Origin: Limnanthes douglasii subsp. nivea
Lineage: Eukaryota; Streptophyta; Magnoliopsida; Brassicales; Limnanthaceae
Length of the DNA stretch: 64,000 nt
Direction: 5' to 3'
Assembly (NCBI GenBank): GCA_036936605.1
Contig: JAUPFV010000002.1
Span: 339,886,654-339,950,653, forward strand
Part shown: positions 24,707 through 35,830 of the stretch, piece by piece
Layout of the letters: each line of letters begins with the position of its first letter
Numbering within the stretch: position 1 is the first letter of the stretch
Notes under the pieces: generated by a model
What the model was told of the DNA's origin: nothing
The model's input: the letters and a program-made list of their open reading frames with translations, nothing else
Database searches by the model: none
Program-made: the position numbers and the translations under genes

Positions 24707-27396
24707 TTAAGGTTTGTTCCCTTCAGATTTTTCTTCACCACCATCTTTTTTGGGACTTTTGAGTTCAACACTTGAACTCTCACCCACTTCTTCATCATCA
24801 TCGAAGTCTATCCCACTGCAGTAGTTGCGCTTATCCTCATCAACCATCGCATGGAAAAAGAGATCTTCATAGTCTACATATTTCCACAAAGGACCAATAG
24901 TCCTCTTAGGAAAAGTCTCATGGAAAAATAAGACCATATCGGACTTAATTCCATCATTCCTTTTCTCCAGAGAATCCACTAATCCACTGGCATAATTCTT
25001 TATCCCTGCAGCTACTGCTTGAGCTTGTTGGCATTCTAGAGCAGTTTTCTCTTTGGTTGTCTCTCAGACAGTATTCTCCAACTTGACTTTGTCATTGGAT
25101 AAATTCTAGATATTACTATCCTTAGTTTGTAGTTTCTTATTCAAAGCTGTGATATCGTTTGATGAAGAAGTATCCAGATCGAAGTACTTGGTTTGAAGCT
25201 ATTTGTTGGTCGTTTCTGACTTAAGCAGTTTGGCAGCTAAATCTTCATTTTCCTTCCTCAATAATTCTATGCTTTTCTGAGCACTGAGAAAATCGTTTGA
25301 CAAGTTTTTCTTTTATGTAGTCAGGGAGTTGATGGTAACAGTTTGATCCTCTATCTGTCTTTCCAGATCAAGCACCGGTCGAATATAACCCAATAGGGCA
25401 TGGCTCAAGGTATCTTGCTCACTAGATATCGCGTAAGTCTCGCCATATGAGTCACAACGTTGGAAGAACTAGGAGGACGGTAAGGCCCCGCAAAATCGTC
25501 TTTTTCTAAGTCATTGAAATAGATGTTGATGTTCAGAAAAGCGTCAAGTTCTACCTCTTCGTTACCATTGCCAGTAACCTGTTCAAAATGGAGATTGGTT
25601 GGAATTTGCTCTTGCAAAGTAGGATCGACAGGAGTTCGGGGAGGGGTTTCAGGAGGAAGAAGGATTATCTCTGCTCCTACAGTAACTTTCTTCTTTTTGG
25701 CAGCTTTCTCATCACTGCTGGCCTTAGGCTTCTTGTCCTTCTTCGAAATCTTTGGAGGGTTTTCTGACCCACCAACCTCCTTCAGAATGACTTCTATAGC
25801 TTCCAGTAAAGCAACATTAATACCTCATTGGTTCTCCGAACCGGTCCCTTCAGTGGTTGTTTGAGGTGGGTCTGTTGTGGTTTTCTTCTTCCTCTTCTTC
25901 TTCATCTTATTCAGACGACTGGGGGCTTGACTCTAGAAGGAAGTTAAGGTATAACATCTTTAGCCTATGTCCTCTTCAAGATGACATCTGAAGGAGGAGG
26001 GGTGGTCAGCTCTTCCTAGGCGAGGTCCTTTTTTCCTGAGGTGTTCCACAGATGAGACCTCACATAGTTCCCCGATGTGAAGCAGTTAGCAGTTATGAAA
26101 AGCATTGTCCCACTTCTCTAAGGCCCAAGCATTCAGTTTGGAACACGTATCATGACCTACTTCCACATAGTCTGAAAACTCCTTCGGAAACACTGGGAAG
26201 AAGTATGAATCAGTTCGGATTAAAAACTTAATGCTTAAAAAATAAAGAAGAAATAAAAGAAACTCACAAATGCTCTTCCAAAAGCTAGTCAGCTGGCTGG
26301 GGTTTGAGTCAACCTTGATTTTTTTCTCATTCTCCCAAGCCCCACTGATGAATAAGAACTGCGTCCTCCACGGATTTTTTTGACTCTAGGAGATCGTTCA
26401 TTACCTTATAGTCATTTCCATGTTGCAGTGGTAGAAGGGGATGTGGTAATTTTTACACAAGTTTGCCACAACAACAAACTGTTCCATTGGTAGTGGAATC
26501 TTAGACAACATGGATGCCATGATGCTGGCCAGTAGAGTATACCAAGCGTTGGGGCTTAGTTGGTTGGGACATAGCTTGGTCACATGGAAGTATTTCACTA
26601 TCTCTAGATCGAAAGGAAACCAAAGTCCCAAATTTACCACTTCTCTATAGACCACCAGTTTATTGGGTATGCAGTCCATCGGGGTTTCTGGGGTGACTGG
26701 AATTCTCACCTTCATAGACTCTAGGATTCCCTACTTAGTATGAATACGACCCAGTTCAGCAGTATGGGTGTATACGTAGGTTATATTTTGAAGAGCCATC
26801 AAATTCTCCACACTGACCTTCTTGAAGTTTGTCCATACTCTACCCTCCAGACTATCCGGAAGCCCATCTGGATGAGTCATACCTACTTTGTTCGTGCCCT
26901 TCCGATCTACAGGTGTGTCCCCCGTTTGACCAGACGCCTCAAAAGGGGCTTCATCTAAACTTTCCTCCATGATTTCTTCTATTACAAAGAGTTTTGAAGA
27001 AGTAGGTGTGGATTTTGATTTGGACTAACGAGTGACTCAGCGTGGAGTTAGTTTCTCTAGATATTTCTCTGTATCTAACCCCATTGCGATAAAATGCGAG
27101 GGTTTTCTGGTGCTAGATACGGCTTTCTCCTTAGGGAGAGGGTTTTGCGACTCTTGAACAGATGACCCTGATGGAAGAGGTGAAAGGCTTGTGACAAAGG
27201 GCAGTTTTCTAACCTTTGAAGTTTTTGAGAATGAGGAACCCTGGTCTGTATTCACTTGTGGTTGATTGTTTCCTTCACTAGGAGAAACAGGAAGGCCAGC
27301 AGCAATGTGTTCATCTCTTGTAATTTTTCTCGCTTTCTTTAACTCATATAAGTTCAACCAACCTCATTTTACTAACGTGTTTATGGCTGTGAACAT
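24707..27396 (-). pseudogene. Antisense ORF of gypsy element D
   Basis: Start MFTAINTLVK at 27396, then NLYELKKARKITRDEHIAAGLPVS, a Ser/Pro-rich region, and FKKVSVENLMALQNITYVYT at about 26840. Then VKVRIPVTPETPMDC and LCPNQLSPNAWYTLLASIMA (26715-26520), and a probable intron of about 80 bp (26270-26193; donor GTGAGT, acceptor TTCCCAG). After that come FPKEF, RSHLW-like and basic segments (26170-25650), a coiled-coil-like region (about 25400-25020) and the tail IKSDMVLFFHETF...EVGESSSVELKSPKK ending at 24707. It is homologous to 52110-55058. An in-frame stop follows LVK and others occur, so this copy is dead. Function unknown. Confidence 0.7.
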
Positions 27397-27787
27397 ATAT
27401 GACTCAAGCACGAATTTGAAGATGAATTAAGATTTCTCTCACTAGGAATGTTTGTAATTTTTTAAGGCAGTGAAACAGTAATAAGATTTATATATAACAA
27501 TGAAAAATGACAGTTACCTAGGAGAAGGTAAATCGATTTGGGTAATGATTAAAAACTGCAAGATGTGGGAGGTAAAGCCTATGTAACTTTCTAGCCTAGT
27601 AGGTACGAGAATCTAGGAGAAAAACGGTTGAGAGGTCAAACCAGAGCTTGAGACGTGTCCCACGATTGAAAAAAGACTTTTATAATTCTTAATTGAGAAA
27701 TCAGTTCCACCAAAATTCGAACAAGGTCACTCTTGAAGGAAAAGTTTATAGTTCCAATGATTCTTTGCAAGACCTAAAGGGGATACT

Positions 27788-28049
27788 GATGAGATCAGAT
27801 ATTTTAGCTGCTGTGTCTTGATTTAATCCGATGGGCAGTTCAGACCATGACCACTATTATAAAACTCCAAATAGGACAATATAATAAATGCCGACTAAGC
27901 TAGTTGCTGGTCACTTCAAACCAGATTACTAATGAGTCGTTAAACTTGACCCAACTTCACGATCCGACCCAATAAACCCATGGGTCAGTAATTAAGTATA
28001 AATACCCCAACCACTTTCATTAATGAGGATAATTTAAATTTATTACTAG
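27788..28049 (+). repeat. Truncated 3' LTR of gypsy element D
   Basis: It starts tgatgagatcagatat after a polypurine tract and contains phrases shared with the A LTR: gactaagctagttgctg, cccatgggtcagtaatta, tataaataccccaacc and cattaatgagg. It ends at about 28049, roughly 110 bp short of a full A-type LTR, where a second LTR begins. The block gtataaatacccc is the likely TATA box. Confidence 0.75.
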
Positions 28050-28641
28050 TGATGAGTCCGAATTCGAAGAGCTCCCCGGAAGGGTAGTCCAAAGTAAATC
28101 ACCCCGTAAATTCGGACAGACTCCATGACTTCAATTCGAACAGCACTAATTGAACCGGACAGATGATCTTGAACACTGCAAACATAAGGCAGTTCGAACT
28201 ATGACTAAAGTACTAAAAAACCTAATCACTGTCTGACTAAGCTACCTGCACATCTGCTTAAAACTCTTGGGTCTTTAAACATGACCCGGGTCCATTAAAC
28301 TTGACCCGAAAGCCCATAAGGGCCCAAATATCATACTATAAATGCCCAACCACCAGCATTAACTATGGGTAAGAAAAATTAACTGCTGCCAGGCTGCTTA
28401 ATTCTCTCTCCACCCTTGAAACACTTTGAAACACTCTTAAACACCACCACACCACCGTGAAACACCCTTACACCGCCCTAAAACTCCACTTGAAATTACC
28501 AGCCTACCCTCAGGCTACTTTTATCCACACCAACTAGCACACAACTTAATTATCTCACTACTCACTACTTTAAACATTAAATTCCACGAAAGATCCAAAA
28601 CACTTTACAAAATTACCCTCAAACAGAAATAAACCACATCA
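28050..28641 (+). repeat. Second LTR abutting the truncated D LTR (possible solo LTR)
   Basis: A 592-bp sequence starting tgatgagtccgaattcg and ending aaaccacatca. It shares gggtctttaaacatgaccc, acttgacccgaaagcccat, ctataaatgcccaaccacc and agcattaa with the A and D LTRs but has a longer AC-rich 3' part (28400-28640). There is no visible target duplication: the left flank is actag and the right flank gatgt, which is gag of element C. A deletion or recombination at its right edge is likely. Confidence 0.7.
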
Positions 28642-29990
28642 GATGTGACCCTTGCCTCGAATCCCTAGGTTGATTATTAATTGTATCATGTGATTGAGTA
28701 CTAGCTTGTAGGACATAGAATGCAACTGCAGACTTGTACTGATGAGGTTGCCTTAATTTCTTAGTTTTCTCGACCGTAATGACCTAATTCAACAACCCAC
28801 ACCAAGTATAAACTTTATTATGAGTCACTGAATCGGCCAATTTTCTAGCCAACAACCCTTGTCGAAGTAAGGCTATGGCTACTTGTTCGAAACAATCAAC
28901 TAACCCATTTCTAACAATTATAACATTGACTCGTGTAATATTTAAGTAATTTATTTGGATAATGTGCATAATGGATTATTGTATCACCACTCCCTTTGAA
29001 GTCTTTGCTTCCCACGAACTGTCTCAGGAAATCCATCCACAACATAACAAAATTCTTAATCGAACCTTGGGGCAATCGGTTGTACCATTTAAATGCACTA
29101 CCTGTAAATATTTTGGAAAAAATATACATAACAATTTATCATCATCATTGAAGCTCATCATGAAGTTTTTAAATTGTTCAAGATGATTCTTAGGATCTTG
29201 ACTTCCATCGTACTTTTCCATTTTTGAACTATCAAACTGTCTGGGAAAATATCCAGACAAAGTTTTTGAAGACAGCGATGACTGCCTCTAATTATGCCCC
29301 TGACGGAACATGTGATCTTCATTAGGGGTAACAAACACACTAGGTTCGAACTCGACAACAAATTGACCACTTAGTAAATGATCTATACTATGATCAGCTG
29401 ATGCTTTAACTTTCCCTTGATAGAACGTTTTTCATTTACCCTTCTGATCTTTCTTATTTATCGATGGATCCTGTTTACTCGTTTTTATGCTTTTTTGAAA
29501 GCTTCTTAATTAGCTTTTATTTTTATTTTTACGTTTATGATAACTATTGAAGATGAAGAAGAAGCTTTTGAATCAGACTTAGTTGTAGACCCATCAACAG
29601 AATCCGATATACTTGTACAATGTTTAGCTTAATATTCTCTTTTAGATTCTTGGTGGGCTTTAAGGAACTGATCATCTGAACTTTGCTTGAGGTTATTTTC
29701 AGGCTCATTAGGCTTGAAATATTCTGTTGGATTATTTTTATGTAATTTATTTTCAGCCTGCCTCTGGGCTTTTAATGCCTCAATCTCAGCCCTGAGTAAA
29801 TCACGCTCCTCTTGCATTAAGAGTATGTCCTCAGCATTGTGATTCACATAAGACATATTCACAGGCTCTTCATTACCTCTGATCCTCTCATTCTATAGAG
29901 AATGATCTATCTGCATATCTAGTTCTATGCTCCAACAAATTCTGAAAGCTCAATAGGTTTTGAATATTGATATCTGAGCACCCTTTGCTC
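28642..29990 (-). pseudogene. Gag of gypsy element C
   Basis: Read right to left: MNMSYVNHNAEDILLMQEER and EIEALKAQRQAE (29862-29780), a basic and acidic region, then SGYFPRQFDSSKMEKYDGSQ and NHLEQFKNFMMSFNDDDKLL (29260-29150), the gag core VHLNGTTDCPKVRLRI (altered), LWMDFLRQFVGSKDFKGSGDTI (29030-28985), and VKNGLVDCFEQVAIALLRQG (28900-28850). It is closely related to gag of element A (46085-47425). Frameshifts are frequent. It is cut at 28642 by LTR sequence. Confidence 0.8.
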
Positions 29991-30008
29991 TCACTTTGGT
30001 CGCCAATC
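29990..30008 (-). other. Primer-binding site of gypsy element C
   Basis: On the minus strand the sequence after the LTR end (...ACCA) is gattggcgaccaaagtgag. It is nearly the same as attggcgaccacagtggg in element A. The tRNA is not identified. Confidence 0.7.
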
Positions 30009-30368
30009 TGGTGATGGTAAAATCTAGATGAAGGGTATTTTTGGTAAGTGATGAAATAAAGTATTAAACTTTAGGTGAAGATAGAAGATATAATAAATGT
30101 ATTAGTATTCAATTAGTAGAAAGGGAATATTCTAACCCATTTAATACTATTTTTGGTGTATTTGTAGAAACGTTTGGGTCTATAGACCTATTAGGTCGGG
30201 TCATAAAGGTAGTTTGGCCTTATGAACTCTCATGCCCAATAATATTCGAAGTAGACGTATTGCTTAGTCATCAAGCACTTTGCTTACATGTCATAATTTT
30301 TCTTATATGTCTAAAAATCCCTCTAGGCAAAATTCAACCCTAACTGTGAGCATAATCCGATTCCATCA
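30009..30368 (-). repeat. 5' LTR of gypsy element C
   Basis: A 360-bp copy of 7252-7612, starting TGATGGAATCGG and ending ATCACCA on the minus strand. The primer-binding site and gag follow on its left side. The right-hand flank ctatt is the probable target duplication within copia gag. Confidence 0.85.
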
Positions 30369-31380
30369 CTATTAACGACATGTGTCTTGCTTTTTGTTGT
30401 GGTTGGCTTCCAAATATTCTCGGTACTCTACCAACTCAAACCAATTCTCCTTGGTATGTTTGTGCATTCCATAATATGTATATTTAATATGGATTTATTC
30501 TCTCGTGATGAGAATTTTCATTGCCTTCTAGTAGATTCTGAATGATCTGTTCATTAATTTTTCTCATGATTATGGTTTGTTTTTTTAAAGCCTACTGGTT
30601 TTTTATGTTAGTTTCATTTCAATTACTCTCAATAATAGAATAACTTCATTGTTGGTTGTTGGATTTAAATTTTATAGTTTAATTATCTCTTTTCTCACCA
30701 TTGTATAGATTGATTCAATAAAGGGAAGAAGATCTTGTTTCTAGAAATCTTTATGAACCGTGTCATATATTTCGTAAATAACTATAAAAAACTGGTATAT
30801 TATTTGTTCAACCAAAACTTTGTTGTATATGGTTTTATCCTCAAAATTCTTTATGGAATTTGGTGATCTTCTATCAGTGCTCATCCAAATATTTTGTAAA
30901 GTATTCCTTAAAGTTTCAAAAGTATCCTTCCCTTGATGTATTCTACTCGCCTTTATTTGTAGTTCATATGTTTGAAACGAGCTTCTACCACTACCGAGTG
31001 TTATACCAAATCCATTCATATGATTCTAGCCATTAGGTATTGTGTAACATGATTAATCAAAGGTGGGTTAATATTTTGAACGATCCAAATAAACACATAT
31101 TGGTCAGATTGCTCCCATCTTGCATATGTCAGATATGTTGTCTTTGAGGGTGGACCATTGAAAGGCTGTGTCTTTTTTCTAATTTCTTTTTTCATAAGAA
31201 ATACCCACTAAAGGTAATTTTCATTGTTGAGTTTGAAACCAAGTAAAAATCTATTAGAACTAATTTCAGTTGGTTGTTGATTGCCTAATCCATTTTGAGC
31301 AGATTTACTATTTGTAATTTTAATTCATCGAGAGTATATTGGTTGTTGTTTCCTGTAATGCTTGAATTTTCTTCTAACAT
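30369..31380 (-). pseudogene. Ty1/copia gag remnant (right part of split copia element)
   Basis: The likely start is ATG at 31380-31378 (MLEENSS). Decayed copia gag follows: FKLNNENYLxWVFLMKKEI, YARWEQSDQYVFIWIVQNIN (about 31130-31080), VTQYLMAR, then the 92-codon stretch 31019-30741 with SFQTYELQIKASRIHQGKDT and LRNTLQNIWMSTD. A degenerate zinc knuckle, CxYYGMHKHTKENWFEL, lies near 30480-30440, then EYREYLEANHNKKQ. The reading continues into pol at 7251 once element C is removed. Several stops. Confidence 0.75.
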
Positions 31381-31625
31381 TTTGGCTAATTTTGGTTTGT
31401 GTTTTTGTTTGTAGTTTGGTTTATGAGTTGGCTTGATTAATTATGGTTTGTATTTTGGTTTTTGTTTTTTCGATGATCAATAAAAAAAAATATAAAGATA
31501 TAAATAGAAATATAAAAAAATTTGTTAATTATATTTTTTAATGTTTATTTTTTAAAACTTAAAAAAAATCCAATTAAAATTGCAAGTATTAGTCGTTTAA
31601 AATAATTCATCTTAATTTTATGAAA

Positions 31626-31628
<3 letters not shown>

Positions 31629-31695
<67 letters not shown>
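31629..31695. repeat. (TA)n microsatellite
   Basis: An uninterrupted run of about 33 TA units, 38 bp outside the MULE target duplication. Confidence 0.95.
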
Positions 31696-31700
<5 letters not shown>

Positions 31701-31732
31701 TCACATACCAAATTGCATACATCCAAATCAGG

Positions 31733-31741
31733 ATTGAATTT
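31733..31741. repeat. Left 9-bp target-site duplication of the MULE
   Basis: ATTGAATTT, identical to 42866-42874. Nine bases is the usual duplication length for Mutator-like elements. Confidence 0.92.
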
Positions 31742-31900
31742 GGGAAATTGTACTTAAAGTACCCACTCAACTATTCAATTGTCACTTACCACCCAAGGTT
31801 TGATCAATTGTTACTTAATACCCATCTCAACTACCTTAGTGTCACTTACAACCTAATTTTATTTTAATACCCTAACTACCCTTAACCCACTATATAAACC
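31742..31900 (+). repeat. Left terminal inverted repeat of the MULE
   Basis: It pairs with the complement of 42707-42865. Shared blocks in order: (g/a)gaaa..gtac(t/c)t, tacccactcaactat, gttacttaataccca, aataccct and ccactatata. The repeats are clearly related but diverged, and they contain the promoter TATA. Confidence 0.85.
31889..31900 (+). promoter_or_regulatory. TATA box for the transposase transcript, inside the left TIR
   Basis: cactatataaacc fits a plant TATA box and lies about 815 bp before the transposase ATG. A long 5' leader with a probable intron follows (acceptor tgtccag at about 32700). Confidence 0.55.
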
Positions 31901-32406
31901 TTATTTTTTGTTTTCTTTCTATTTTTTCTAGCTTTTTGAAGATTTGACTTTGTTAGCCGCTCTAACCACCTAACCCTACCAACCACCACGAGCTGGGTTG
32001 AAATCACATTTTCCGGTGATCGGAAGCTACTAAAGGTTTGTTTCTTTATGTAAGTTGTTGTGTTAGACCTGTCTAACCTCTGTTTTATACGTACAGGAGT
32101 TGATCGTCGCTTTTTGGAATCTTATAGCTTACAAGTAATCGTGTTGCGAGCTTTTTAGGTAATTACCTACCGATTTCGAAGTTTTTTATTCGTTTTCTCT
32201 GTTGGAATAAGTTCTATTCTGGTGTTTTTAGATGCCATTGCCTGATTTCGAGCTTTTCTCTGTTTTTTTTTTGTTATAGTGATCTGTTATTGTTTAGTTA
32301 ATATTGTTCGTTATATAGTTCGTTATATAATTTGGTAGTGCTTTAGTTTTGTCTTGAATGTGTAGATTACGAGTTTTTAGGTCAGTTAGAGTATTGTATT
32401 TCGAAA

Positions 32407-32640
32407 CAAATATCAGGACCGGTGTTACATAGAAATATCAGGACAGGATGCGAATAGCTCTATGTAGATATACACAATTCGCAAGATAGGATGCGAATTG
32501 GTGCAGTAAATAATCTGCACAGTTTTTGTGACTAATAACAAATATCAGGACTTTATTACCTACAAATATCAGGACAAGATGCGAATAGTAGCCCGTAGGT
32601 ATACACAATTCGCACCTTAGGATGCGAATTGTTTGATGCA
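32407..32640. repeat. TGCGAA motif cluster 1 (transposase leader)
   Basis: Six TGCGAA/TTCGCA sites (for example 32448, 32477, 32491, 32580, 32608, 32622) and four aatatcagga boxes (32409, 32434, 32541, 32564). Two pairs are arranged head-to-head (ACAATTCGCA...TGCGAATTG). The cluster lies in the leader or its intron, immediately before the first exon. Confidence 0.85.
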
Positions 32641-32707
32641 GTAGTAAATATTTTGGACCCAGTTTTTGAGACTAATAACAAATAACTTGTATTGTCCAGG
32701 TTAAGAG

Positions 32708-35244
32708 ATGTCTAAATCACGAGTTTGTATTTTTAAATATGGTCACCAAACTGAAATTGTGCCTTTCACGGAGTTTGAAAGCTTCGAGAGTATCCAAGCT
32801 TATGTAGAGAACACATGAGAGGAGCTTGCCACAGGTGAGTACCTAATTACTTACTCCTGCGGGGATCACAATAATTGTTTCTTTAATAACCAGAGTGATT
32901 TTGTTGGGTTGGTGTTATATCTTGATTTGGAGCGTTTAAAACGGGTTAGTTTTCTCATAGAACAGCACGTCTTCGATAAGGGTTCTGGTAATAAAAGTTC
33001 TGTTGATAAGAGCTCTGGTGGTAAGCGTAAAAAGCGTAGCTTGGTTTTGGGAGAACCATCTCTTGATCAAATAGTTAGCGGGGAGAGTAGTAACGGTTTA
33101 GTTAATTCCGATCAGAGGAAAAAACAACTTGCTACTGCTGGTTGGGCTGATGCTATTACAGGGGTGGGTCAAGCTTTTGAAGAAGGTGCTGCCGGTCTGA
33201 GGGTATCCTTGTGCAAGTTTGCGTTAGAGCATGGTTTTTCTTTCAAATACCTGCACAACACAACAAATAAGATCACTGCTTATTGTGAAAATAAGCTCAC
33301 AAGCGGGTGCAAATGGAGGGTTTATGCATCTATTGACTCAAGCACCGGCCTTATGACGATAAAGAAGCATTTCCCGTACCATACTTGCAGTCCTGTTTTC
33401 TCCCAGAAGCATAAGCATAAGCGGCACAGGCATTTGACATCAGATTTGATTGCAGAGGAAATTCAGGATTCTCTCCGGACCTGCCATTCGTTGACAGCCA
33501 AAACCATACAATCGACTGTCAAACAAGATTACGGTCTTGATATCTCTTATCGTTTGTCATGGAATGCTTTAGAGAAGGCTAGGAGGGTAGTTTTTGGAGA
33601 TAGTTCAAGTTCTTTTAGTTTACTAAGCGGATACTTCAAACGCTTGAAGAGCCGGGATATTACTTCAGACTGCCAGTTGGAGTTGTCAGCTGGAAACCGA
33701 TTCAAGCGCTCTTTTGTAGCATTCGGTTCGTCCCTTAGTGGTTTTCATTCATGCCGTCTAATGTTGTTTGTCGATGGAACCCACTTATATGGCAAGTACA
33801 AGGGTACATTGCTCACTGTTGTAGCAAAGGACGAAAACAACGGTTAGTTACATTTATATAGTTAATGAATGATGTTTTTGTTTGAAAATGCTGATGTAAT
33901 TCGCAGCAGGTGATGCGAATTAAGCAGGGTTGTGATCCTCACATTTCGCAGTTGAGGCTGCGAATTAGGTATTATGCTGAGTAAACTGTACTTACATCGC
34001 AGCTAGAGTTAGGTATTATTTAAAGTTTTCACAAGCTGCGAATTCACATAACAAGTTGCGAACTGTTTGCATGATCAATTAAAATGTCACACACATTTCG
34101 CATGACAAACTGCGAATTGTTCCAGGACAGCATGCGAATTGTTTACAATTTTTAAACGTTTGCATACTGTTGTAGTGTTTATTTGATCTGCCTTTTTCCA
34201 GGACTATTCCCTGTTGCTGTTGCTGTAGTTAGCATTGAAGATTGGGACAATTGGATGTGGTTTTTGGGGTGTTTGAAACCACATTTGTTGGATCGCCAGA
34301 TCACATTTATTTCAGACCGTCATTCTGGTATTGTTAATGCTGTTTCTGTCTTGTATCCAAACTGCTATCATGCGTACTGTTATTTCCATCTCATGCAGAA
34401 TTTGAGAGCCAAACTGGAACATACTAACAGGGAGTATAAAAAAAAGATGTTGAGTTTCTTCCACCGTCTTGCTTATGCTCCCAGTCAAGAGCTTTTTAAA
34501 GAGATACTAACAGGTTTTTTATGTGAAGGTGGTGAGAGAATGAGTGATTTTCTTGCAAATTTACCCCCTGAAAAGTATGCGCAGGCTTACGTAAAAGGGA
34601 AGTGATACGGCTCTATGGCTTCTACCGCAGCTGAATCGTTTAACAATCAGATTAAAAAATATTACGGCTTACCAATTGTTGAGTTTATTGATTGGATTAG
34701 AGTCTTGCTTATGACTCAGGTTTCACGGAGATACGAAGAAGGTCTCAGCTGGAGTACTAATTTGGTTCCCGAGTACGAGAAGAAGCTAAAGCAGAATGTT
34801 GACATGTGCCGAAGTTGGGTAGTACGTAAGTCCTCTTCCACCATGTTCGAAGTATTTTCGACTCCTGTGGCTGTTGTTAATCTGTTGGATTTCAAATGTT
34901 CATGCGGATCATGGCAACAAGAGTGTTTTCCATGTGCTCATGCTCTAGCGGCATTACAATACACCGACCAAGATCCATTGACTGTAATAGAACCCTTCTT
35001 TACGGTTAAGAATTACTGGGAAAGTTACTTTATCAGCATACCAGCTATAACTGATTTCGGCGAAGGGTCAAGCGCTAACGATCCTTCTTTTGTTGAAGTT
35101 CTGCCTCCGAACGTTAAGAGACGCTCTGGAAGGCCTAAGAAAAAGCGAATCCCTTCTAGAGGAGAAATCTCAACCAAGAAGTTAAGGTGTGGCCGATGTT
35201 CGAAATCAGGCCATAACCGGAGGACTTGTGATGTTCCAGTTTAA
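32708..35244 (+). pseudogene. MULE transposase (MURA type), two exons, two in-frame stops
   Basis: Exon 1 is 32708-33842 (MSKSRVCIFKYGHQTEIVPF) and exon 2 34202-35244; the intron starts gttagt and ends ccag and joins as DENNG/LFPVAVAVV, the normal MULE sequence. Domains: N-terminal region, zinc-binding Mut DNA-binding domain (about residues 155-230: SGCKWRVYAS, HTC), MULE DDE core with first Asp in FVDGTHLYGKYKG (about residue 355) and second in ISDRHSG, SWIM zinc finger CSCGSWQQECFPCAH, and a C-terminal CCHC knuckle CGRCSKSGHNRRTC. The length of about 725 codons is normal. TGA at 32816-32818 and TGA at 34602-34604 (in KGK*YGS, where relatives have KGxRYG) break it. Both could be CGA-to-TGA changes. 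It would cut and paste the element using the terminal repeats. Confidence 0.9.
33843..34201. repeat. TGCGAA motif cluster 2 (transposase intron)
   Basis: The 359-bp intron carries about ten sites in both orientations, including attcgcagc (33899), gatgcgaatt (33912), ttcgcagtt (33945), aggctgcgaatta (33955), agctgcgaattc (34034), ttgcgaactg (34055), tttcgcatg (34096), ctgcgaattg (34110) and catgcgaattg (34131). The exons on each side have none of the full motif. Confidence 0.88.
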
Positions 35245-35329
35245 GGACATTTATTTTTTTAGCATAGTTATTGTTCTGTACAGCAAACTAGACATTTGTA
35301 CATTCCAGTGTTTTTGTATTTGCTACTAT

Positions 35330-35675
35330 TGGAGTTGTGATCATTTCGCATCCTGTGCTGCGAATTATGTACAATACACATATATATTTGTTACAGACAT
35401 CTATCAGGATTACAGGCGAATTATGTACAATTATGTGAAATTTTAACAGGGTGCGAATCATTGGTAAAATCATATCAAACATTTATCTTATCTTACGTTT
35501 CGCATGATAGGCTGCGAATTAGGGCCAGAATTGTGATGCGAATGGAGTTCAGTTAGGAGTCCTGATATTTGTCATGTGATAAGCTGCGAATTGTTATTTA
35601 ATAAAATACCAGGATATTCAGTAAGGTTGAAAATGAGTAATATAGCAGGTTAACATGCGAATGATGTACAAAATA
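35330..35675. repeat. TGCGAA motif cluster 3 (downstream of transposase)
   Basis: About ten sites: tttcgcatcc and gctgcgaatta (35344-35367), ggcgaatta and ggtgcgaatc (35415-35458), tttcgcatg and ggctgcgaatta (35499-35521), gatgcgaatg, agctgcgaattg and catgcgaatg (35536-35661). Boxes cctgatattt (35561) and tatcagg (35402) accompany them. Confidence 0.85.
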
Positions 35676-35678
35676 TAT

Positions 35679-35732
35679 TTGGATTACAAAAAGGAGGATT
35701 ACAAGTTGGATTACAAAAAGGAGGATTACAAA
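35679..35732. repeat. 27-bp direct repeat, two units
   Basis: The phrase ttggattacaaaaaggagga is repeated at 35679 and 35706, each followed by ttacaa. Tandem duplication in the 3' region between the transposase and the small ORF. Confidence 0.8.
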
Positions 35733-35830
35733 ATATATCCAGAAACTAACAACTGTTTACACATATCATTACAAGCTACTGGTGCTAGTTAGTTGCATTT
35801 CAAAAAAACAAAAAACAAAAACCAACTCTA

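Larger units (their letters stand above)
22826..28641 (+). mobile_element. Gypsy element D, 5'-truncated, plus strand, inside element C
   Basis: It starts abruptly at the RNase H-integrase linker, head-to-head with the minus-strand RNase H of C. It holds integrase, the hairpin box, an antisense ORF (minus), a polypurine tract (aaaggggatac, about 27776-27787) and LTR sequence. No 5' LTR, gag, protease or reverse transcriptase is present. It is close to element A in sequence. Either a truncated insertion or an inversion within the nest could explain it; I cannot decide. Confidence 0.7.
7252..30368 (-). mobile_element. Gypsy element C (Tat-like LTR retrotransposon), minus strand, split by B and D
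   Basis: The outer boundaries are matching LTRs at 30009-30368 (5' LTR) and 7252-7612 (3' LTR), both minus strand. Flanking 5-bp sequences are ttatt (7247-7251) and ctatt (30369-30373), a 4/5 target duplication inside copia gag. Read right to left: 5' LTR, primer-binding site, gag (29990-28642), a gap filled by element D, RNase H (about 22825-22317), integrase (22310-21360), hairpin box, antisense ORF on the plus strand (split by element B) and 3' LTR. Protease and reverse transcriptase are missing, presumably lost when D or an inversion arrived. The element is dead. Confidence 0.8.

Noticed and set aside
35160..35260. Isolated gcgaatcc in the transposase exon as part of the motif array
   Set aside because: It lacks the CTG/ATG left half and codes for Lys-Arg-Ile in a basic stretch, so it looks like chance.
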